DNA of 64,000 bases from Capsicum annuum (lineage: Eukaryota; Streptophyta; Magnoliopsida; Solanales; Solanaceae): the NCBI RefSeq assembly GCF_002878395.1, contig NC_061122.1, positions 81,317,749 through 81,381,748 of the forward strand. The letters are read 5' to 3'. A model generated the notes under the pieces. That model saw nothing but the letters and a program-made list of their open reading frames with translations. It did no database searches and was not told the DNA's origin. Below are positions 59,831 through 64,000 of this stretch, in pieces; position 1 is the stretch's first letter; each line of letters starts with the position of its first letter. A program made the position numbers and the translations under genes.

Positions 59831-60365
59831 TTGCTGAAAAGTAGAAGCTTAGTCTAAGAAATAATGGGTTCAAGGCTTCTCACAACATGCTTTACAATTT
59901 TCAGCTTCAACTCTTGAATTTATATCGCACTTTTTGGTTATCTAAAGTGTAAGAAAAGATGAAGAACTTAATGAACACCACAACAACCTTCAAGAGCACA
60001 ACAACAACTTCTTCAAAAACACAACACAACACCACTAATTGTCAACAACAAGTAACAATAAACAGCCAGCCACAAGGCACCACAACTATGGTCAATATTA
60101 TAAGCTCAATCTTTAGATCTTGACACCTTTAGTGTTGGTGAGAAAGAAAACAACACTATAAATGCTCTATACAAGCAAAATAATACAAGATCTAGCCAAA
60201 TAAAACAAGAAAATCTCGGCCCATACAACAACACATCACAATTTTTGGCCAAGAACACAAAGGTGGCAGATTTGACTATTTCTGGAATTTTCAGATTTCA
60301 ATTTTTTTTTTTTTGTAGTTTTCAAGTCTCAAGCCCAATATTGATATTGTTAGAACAAAATCAAA

Positions 60366-60381
60366 GATGGCTTTGATACCA
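60366..60381 (-). promoter_or_regulatory. Primer binding site, element B
   Basis: TGGTATCAAAGCCATC on the minus strand, two bases inside the 5' LTR. It fits initiator tRNA-Met with one change in the first twelve bases (A for G). Confidence 0.8.
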
Positions 60382-60383
60382 AA

Positions 60384-61257
60384 TGATACACTACTAACTT
60401 GGAGCATATCAAATCTGCCACAAAATTAGTCCAAACACACTACAATTCTGAGAGCTTGAAGATAACAACTCCAATAAGTGAAGAAAACAACAATCACGAA
60501 ATTTTAAAGGAATACCAACACCAAAAACAGTAACTACACAAGGAGAACAAGAAGATAATAATAACATTAAACAATGGTTCAACAACACAAGATGATAGAT
60601 TACAAAAAGTACAATGTTAACAACAAGAACAACAAATGCAGAACTATAGTGAATCAAAAATCAGCCCCACACGGCTTCACTAAGTTATTGCAAAGTTTCA
60701 AGAGTACAAAATGAAAGATAGTAACTTGACACAAAGATATCTTAGAATCTATGAACCCTAACTTGAAGAGAGGACCCTAAGACCAAAAGATTTCAGTACT
60801 AAGTTCTTACTTAGACCAAGAGGAACTATGAACCTCAAGATCTCAAGTTTCTAGCCAAGAAACAACACAAGTGTAACTACACTTGTTGGACAGATTTTAG
60901 GTTCTACTCTCAAGGACAAGAGAGAGAGAAATATTCAATGTTACAAGACTTGTTGTTGTGAAATATGAAGAATGAACTAAGTGTTGAAAATAACCCTAAT
61001 AGTATCTATTTATATTACACACAAAATGAAGGAACAATGACCTTCCTACCCTTCAGTCATGGGGTGCCCTTAGAGTGTAATTTATTACACTTCAAGGCTC
61101 ATTTTCACACTTAAAAACATTGAAGATCTTTGGCGGATCAAGTACCAACTCACACGCAGCCATTTGCATGAACATGGCTTGTAGTTTTTGTAACTCCCGA
61201 GCTTGGCTTTGTGTGAATGATCGAGAATGTATTGGACAGCTTTGTAGACCCGTATCA
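60384..61257 (-). repeat. 5' LTR of element B
   Basis: 874 bp, TGATACGGG... to ...GTAGTGTATCA on the minus strand, nearly identical to 53284-54154 with scattered substitutions and short length changes. Confidence 0.93.
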
Positions 61258-61262
61258 CTAAT

Positions 61263-62259
61263 GAACCTAGTGGTGAGAATGAAGTTGAAGGTATAGCTTG
61301 TCTTGAAAGCTATAGCCTATATGCCAACCCACTATAGTGTCACAACATTTCTCCCTCTTCTTGGAAGATAGGAGTACTCTTAATGGAAGGGAATGTGAGG
61401 TCTTGGAAAGGAATAATCAATTGGGTGATGATAATTTTGACTTGCTTGAATTCTTAAGAAACCCAATAAGTGATTGTTCCTTGAAAATTGATTTTGGTTG
61501 TGATCCTTTGTATGACACCCCTCCCATGTTTGATGATTATGAGGATGAATTACTTGCTTCTTGTGAAGACTTAAGTAATAATTTCTTTGACTTTGGTGGT
61601 GGTATGTGTATTCTAGAGGGTAATTCTATAGAGAGGGAAGGTGTCCATTACTTTGAAATTACTTCTTCTTCTACTACGTGTGATCATATTGTTGAGAGTA
61701 CTTATGGTGATGATATTGAAACTAGTGGTGAGTACACACATGAAGATTCCTTAGTAGAATTTGACTTGAGTGATACCTTTCTTTACTCTCTACTTGCTTT
61801 TGATGACATGTATGCCATTATAGAGAGTATGTTGTGTAGTTTGAGTGAAGCCTATGGGAAAGGGAGGGTAGTCTTGACCCGTGTCAATGGCCACTCTTCC
61901 CATTTGACCCCGACGCTAAATATAGAATTGATGATGTTGATACGCCCAACTTATTGCTTGGTATACATGACAAGCAAAGTATTAGTTTTGGCGAATTCCA
62001 TAACCAAATCCTTTGTGCATCTTTCATTGAACTTTTAATATTTAATTTAAAGGATTCTTGGTTATATTGCAACTATGTGAAACCTTGGCATGTTGAAAAG
62101 ATTTGTTGTGCTAAACGTAACCCTCATGCAATGAGGAGTTTGTATTTGTTTGTCCTCTCTTTGGTTTTGCTAGGTTTGGATTTGAGGTCAAATCCTTTTC
62201 AAGAAGGGGAGGATGTTACAAGTCAAATGGCTACCTTAGCTTTTGAAGACATCCCGTGA
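61263..62259 (+). CDS. Element C ORF, second part: acidic region ending in an integrase-type tail
   Basis: Continues the frame broken by element B (AAT|GAA at the CTAAT duplication). A frame change near 61330 leads into a 61337-62038 frame rich in D and E (DDYEDELLASCEDLSNNFFDFGG). Another near 61925 leads into DTPNLLLGIHDKQ, continuing as LLGLDLRSNPFQEGEDV. The NLRSN-QDGEDD tail of the element B integrase is the counterpart. The frame then crosses the LTR start at 62214 and stops at TGA (62257-62259). No catalytic motif is visible between. It may be a large deletion/replacement derivative of a B-like polyprotein, or a captured gene between two element ends. Confidence 0.6.
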
Positions 62260-62997
62260 GGCCAACACAAGAAGAACCCAATTATGGTCACATTATGGGG
62301 GATCCATTTTAAGCCCACAATAGAACAATCCCATGTATGGAAGGTTGCTTGGAAGTTTGCCTTGATGATATGCCCAAGATATCCAAGTGTTGAAGAATAA
62401 TTGTGAAGACCAAAAAGACTCAAGGAAAGTCATATGTTCAAGTGTGAAGAAGACCACATCAAAACACTACATGATCACCCATTCATTTAGGGTGTAATGG
62501 TCTTTTTATGCTTTTTCTTTACACTCCATAGGAGCCCCTTTTCATTAAGGGTATTTTGATCTTTAATGTAATAAGTATAAATAGACTCCTTAGGCTTATT
62601 TTTCATTAGAATTTGATGAAATTGGATATTACTCTTATATTGTAGATTTTAGTCTCTAGTTTTAGCTCTTAGAATCTGAAAATTGGTCCAAGAACATTTG
62701 AAGTTAGGGTTTCACTTGTTTTGAATAATTTGGCAAGAAAGGTGTAGTTGAGGAAGAGTATTTTCTTTGGGTTACCTAAAAGGAAGGTTTGAAATCTTAT
62801 TTGTGAGGTGTGTTAAAGATTTTGAAATATCTTTTAGTGCTAATCATTGAATAGGAGTAAGGGTCTTTCTATCTATCCTTTAATTTCAAGCATTCTTCTT
62901 CTTGATCTCCATTCTATGTGTTGTTTCTCTTTATATAGTTGCTGGAATTTGCATCTTAGTAGCCAATTTCGTGTGTTTGGTAGTCTTTAGGCTATCA
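62214..62997 (+). repeat. 3' LTR of element C
   Basis: 784 bp from TGTTACAAGTC, directly after the purine run AAGAAGGGGAGGA, to TTAGGCTATCA. A TATA box lies at 62576-62583. The last 556 bases match the 5' LTR. Confidence 0.9.
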
Positions 62998-63562
62998 GTG
63001 ATGCACCTACGTAAGGAGTTCAAGCAGCTCAAAATGTCAAAGTAGGTGATGCACCTACTTGCTTAATTTCTTAGTTGGGCTCAATTATATTTTGGCCTTG
63101 GCAGATTTGAGCATTGGGCCTTTTTCCCATTTTTCTTCTTCTTTTACTTAATTTTGGCCCAAATAAGTATTCTAATAAATGCCCAAATCTGATTCATGGA
63201 CTTGGTCCATTAACTGGGATCATATAGCTCAAGTAGGTAACTCACCTACTAGCTTAATTAAGTCAAGCAAGTACCTCAATATTCCTTCCATTTCCAGCTC
63301 CTAATCACCTTAATCTAACTTGAAAATTATACACACTTGGTCACTTTAAACTTTACATTCAAATACCAGCTTACGATCCCAAGTTTAAATGGCCGTATTG
63401 ATGTTAACTTGGTTGCATCACATTAAATTGTACGGGCAGCCTCTATAATTCCATCTACACCATTAATACTTGCATAACAAATCTCATTCATTACCTATAC
63501 CATATGACCATACCAGGTTTCATATAATTAGAATAAGTACAAGCAAGATACAGGATGTTACA
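62998..63562 (-). repeat. 5' LTR of element E, distal piece
   Basis: Minus-strand LTR start TGTAACATCCTGTATC at 63562 running left to 62998, where element C begins. It matches 33840-34129 and 30730-31014 of the 3' LTR. Hairpins lie near 63042 and 63235. Confidence 0.85.
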
Positions 63563-63639
63563 GTTTTCTCTTTGTTTGGTTGCTAGAATTTGCATCTTAG
63601 TTGGCCAATTTCGTGTGTTTGGTAGTCTTTAGGATATCA
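63563..63639 (+). repeat. End fragment of an older C-type LTR
   Basis: The last 77 bases of a C-type LTR (TTTGCATCTTAGTTGG ... TTAGGATATCA). It begins exactly where element E ends, so E inserted into this LTR. The left counterpart is not visible. Confidence 0.7.
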
Positions 63640-64000
63640 CTTGGAGTGTAAGTTTATTACACTTCAAGAACCCTCTTCACAGTTAAAAACATTTACACTA
63701 TTAGATGGATCAATCACCAACTCACAAACGGCCATTCGCATGAACAAGGCTTGGAGTTTTTGTAACTCCCGAGCTTGGCTACGTGTGAATGGTCGTGAAC
63801 TTGTTGGACAGCTTGCTACACCCGTATAATTTTCTCCTTCATTTATGGTGTAAGATAAATAGACAATATTAGGGTTATTTGGCAGCTAGTTCTTTCATAA
63901 TATTTTGAGACATAAATACTTGTAATATTGAGGAACTTCTCACTCTTCCATTGGAGAAGCCCCAAATCTGAAAACTCACAAGTAGAGTGATACTTGTGTT
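63640..64000. repeat. B-like LTR with its first part inverted
   Basis: 63640-63829 matches the first 190 or so bases of the B LTR in minus orientation (CAAACGGCCATTCGCATGAA ... GCTTGCTACACCCGTATA). From about 63830 the next LTR portion follows in plus orientation (CCTTCATTTATGGTGTAAG, then ATTAGGGTTATT). It runs off the window end. Confidence 0.65.

Larger units (their letters stand above)
53284..61257 (-). mobile_element. Element B: CRM-like chromovirus nested in element C
   Basis: 7974 bp with perfect target duplications CTAAT (53279-53283 and 61258-61262) and TGAT...ATCA ends. On the minus strand the order is 5' LTR, primer site, leader with tandem repeats, gag with CCHC knuckle, protease, RT, RNase H, integrase and 3' LTR. 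There is no chromodomain; instead the integrase frame runs about 70 bases into the 3' LTR, as known for CRM-group chromoviruses. All genes contain stops. Confidence 0.9.
50885..62997 (+). mobile_element. Element C: non-autonomous LTR element carrying a host-like acidic ORF
   Basis: LTRs at 50885-51407 (left end truncated) and 62214-62997 flank an interior with one long but broken ORF (52189-53283 plus 61263-62259) and no RT, RNase H, protease or integrase. It is interrupted by element B. The ORF start and the last codons before the 3' LTR resemble those of B, so C probably depended on a B-like element. An 81-bp stretch of E LTR is misplaced between its 5' LTR and leader. Confidence 0.8.
29427..63562 (-). 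mobile_element. Element E: outer Tekay-type chromovirus holding nested insertions
   Basis: Minus-strand element whose own sequence is scattered: 3' LTR pieces at 29427-31014 and 33840-34129, internal region at 34130-39216, and 5' LTR pieces at 39217-39461, 49949-50884 and 62998-63562. The right end (TGTAACATCCTGTATC at 63562) matches the start of its 3' LTR (34129) base for base, which identifies the distant right-hand piece as part of E. Insertions within it are solo LTR G, element F and element C with B inside; D lies at its left edge. Its far left end is not visible. Confidence 0.8.

Noticed and set aside
54085..61257. Endogenous pararetrovirus rather than LTR element
   Set aside because: Paired LTRs, target duplications, a primer binding site and an integrase are all present; no movement protein or viral coat region is seen.

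Overview
This window looks like heterochromatic, retrotransposon-packed nuclear DNA of a flowering plant, most likely a eudicot. The families resemble those I associate with Solanaceae, but I could not search to confirm that. No intact host gene is visible. Nearly all coding-like sequence is decayed gag-pol of Ty3/gypsy LTR retrotransposons, and every copy carries stops, frameshifts or deletions. I found no convincing novel biological system; the value here lies in how the elements are nested and in a few unusual element structures.

Layout, left to right. (1) 1-689 and 11987-about 16700 are one older segment split by an insertion. It is AT-poor relative to the LTRs, has no real ORF, and holds a decayed mitochondrial-type tRNA-fMet, so it may be organelle-derived. 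(2) Element A, 690-11981 (+), is a chromodomain (Tekay/Del-type) chromovirus with perfect 5-bp target duplications (AAGAA). Its 5' LTR is shortened, it lacks the Gag zinc knuckle and protease, and a 2778-bp solo LTR sits in its integrase. (3) 16824-17658 (-) is a three-exon fragment of a half-size ABCG transporter gene whose Walker A region is deleted. Solo LTR H (17711-18384) lies beside it. (4) 18390-23278 has no recognisable gene. (5) 23279-29426 is a scrap of a B-like LTR joined to truncated element D (-), another Tekay-type copy.

(6) 29427-63562 is one very large nested complex. The outer element E (Tekay-type, minus strand) has its gag-pol at 34251-38987. Its left LTR holds solo LTR G (31015-33834, +) and borders element D. 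Its right LTR holds complete element F (39462-49943, +, TSD TCTAC) and element C (50885-62997, +). C is a non-autonomous element with an unusual ORF, and it contains complete element B (53284-61257, -, TSD CTAAT), a CRM-like chromovirus. E itself sits in an older C-type LTR (63563-63639), so nesting reaches four levels. (7) 63640-64000 is a B-like LTR whose first part is inverted.

The elements would have relied on self-encoded Gag, protease, reverse transcriptase/RNase H and integrase, primed by initiator tRNA-Met. C has none of these enzymes. It shares with B the start of its ORF, the last codons before the 3' LTR and the habit of reading into that LTR, so it was probably mobilised in trans by a B-like partner.
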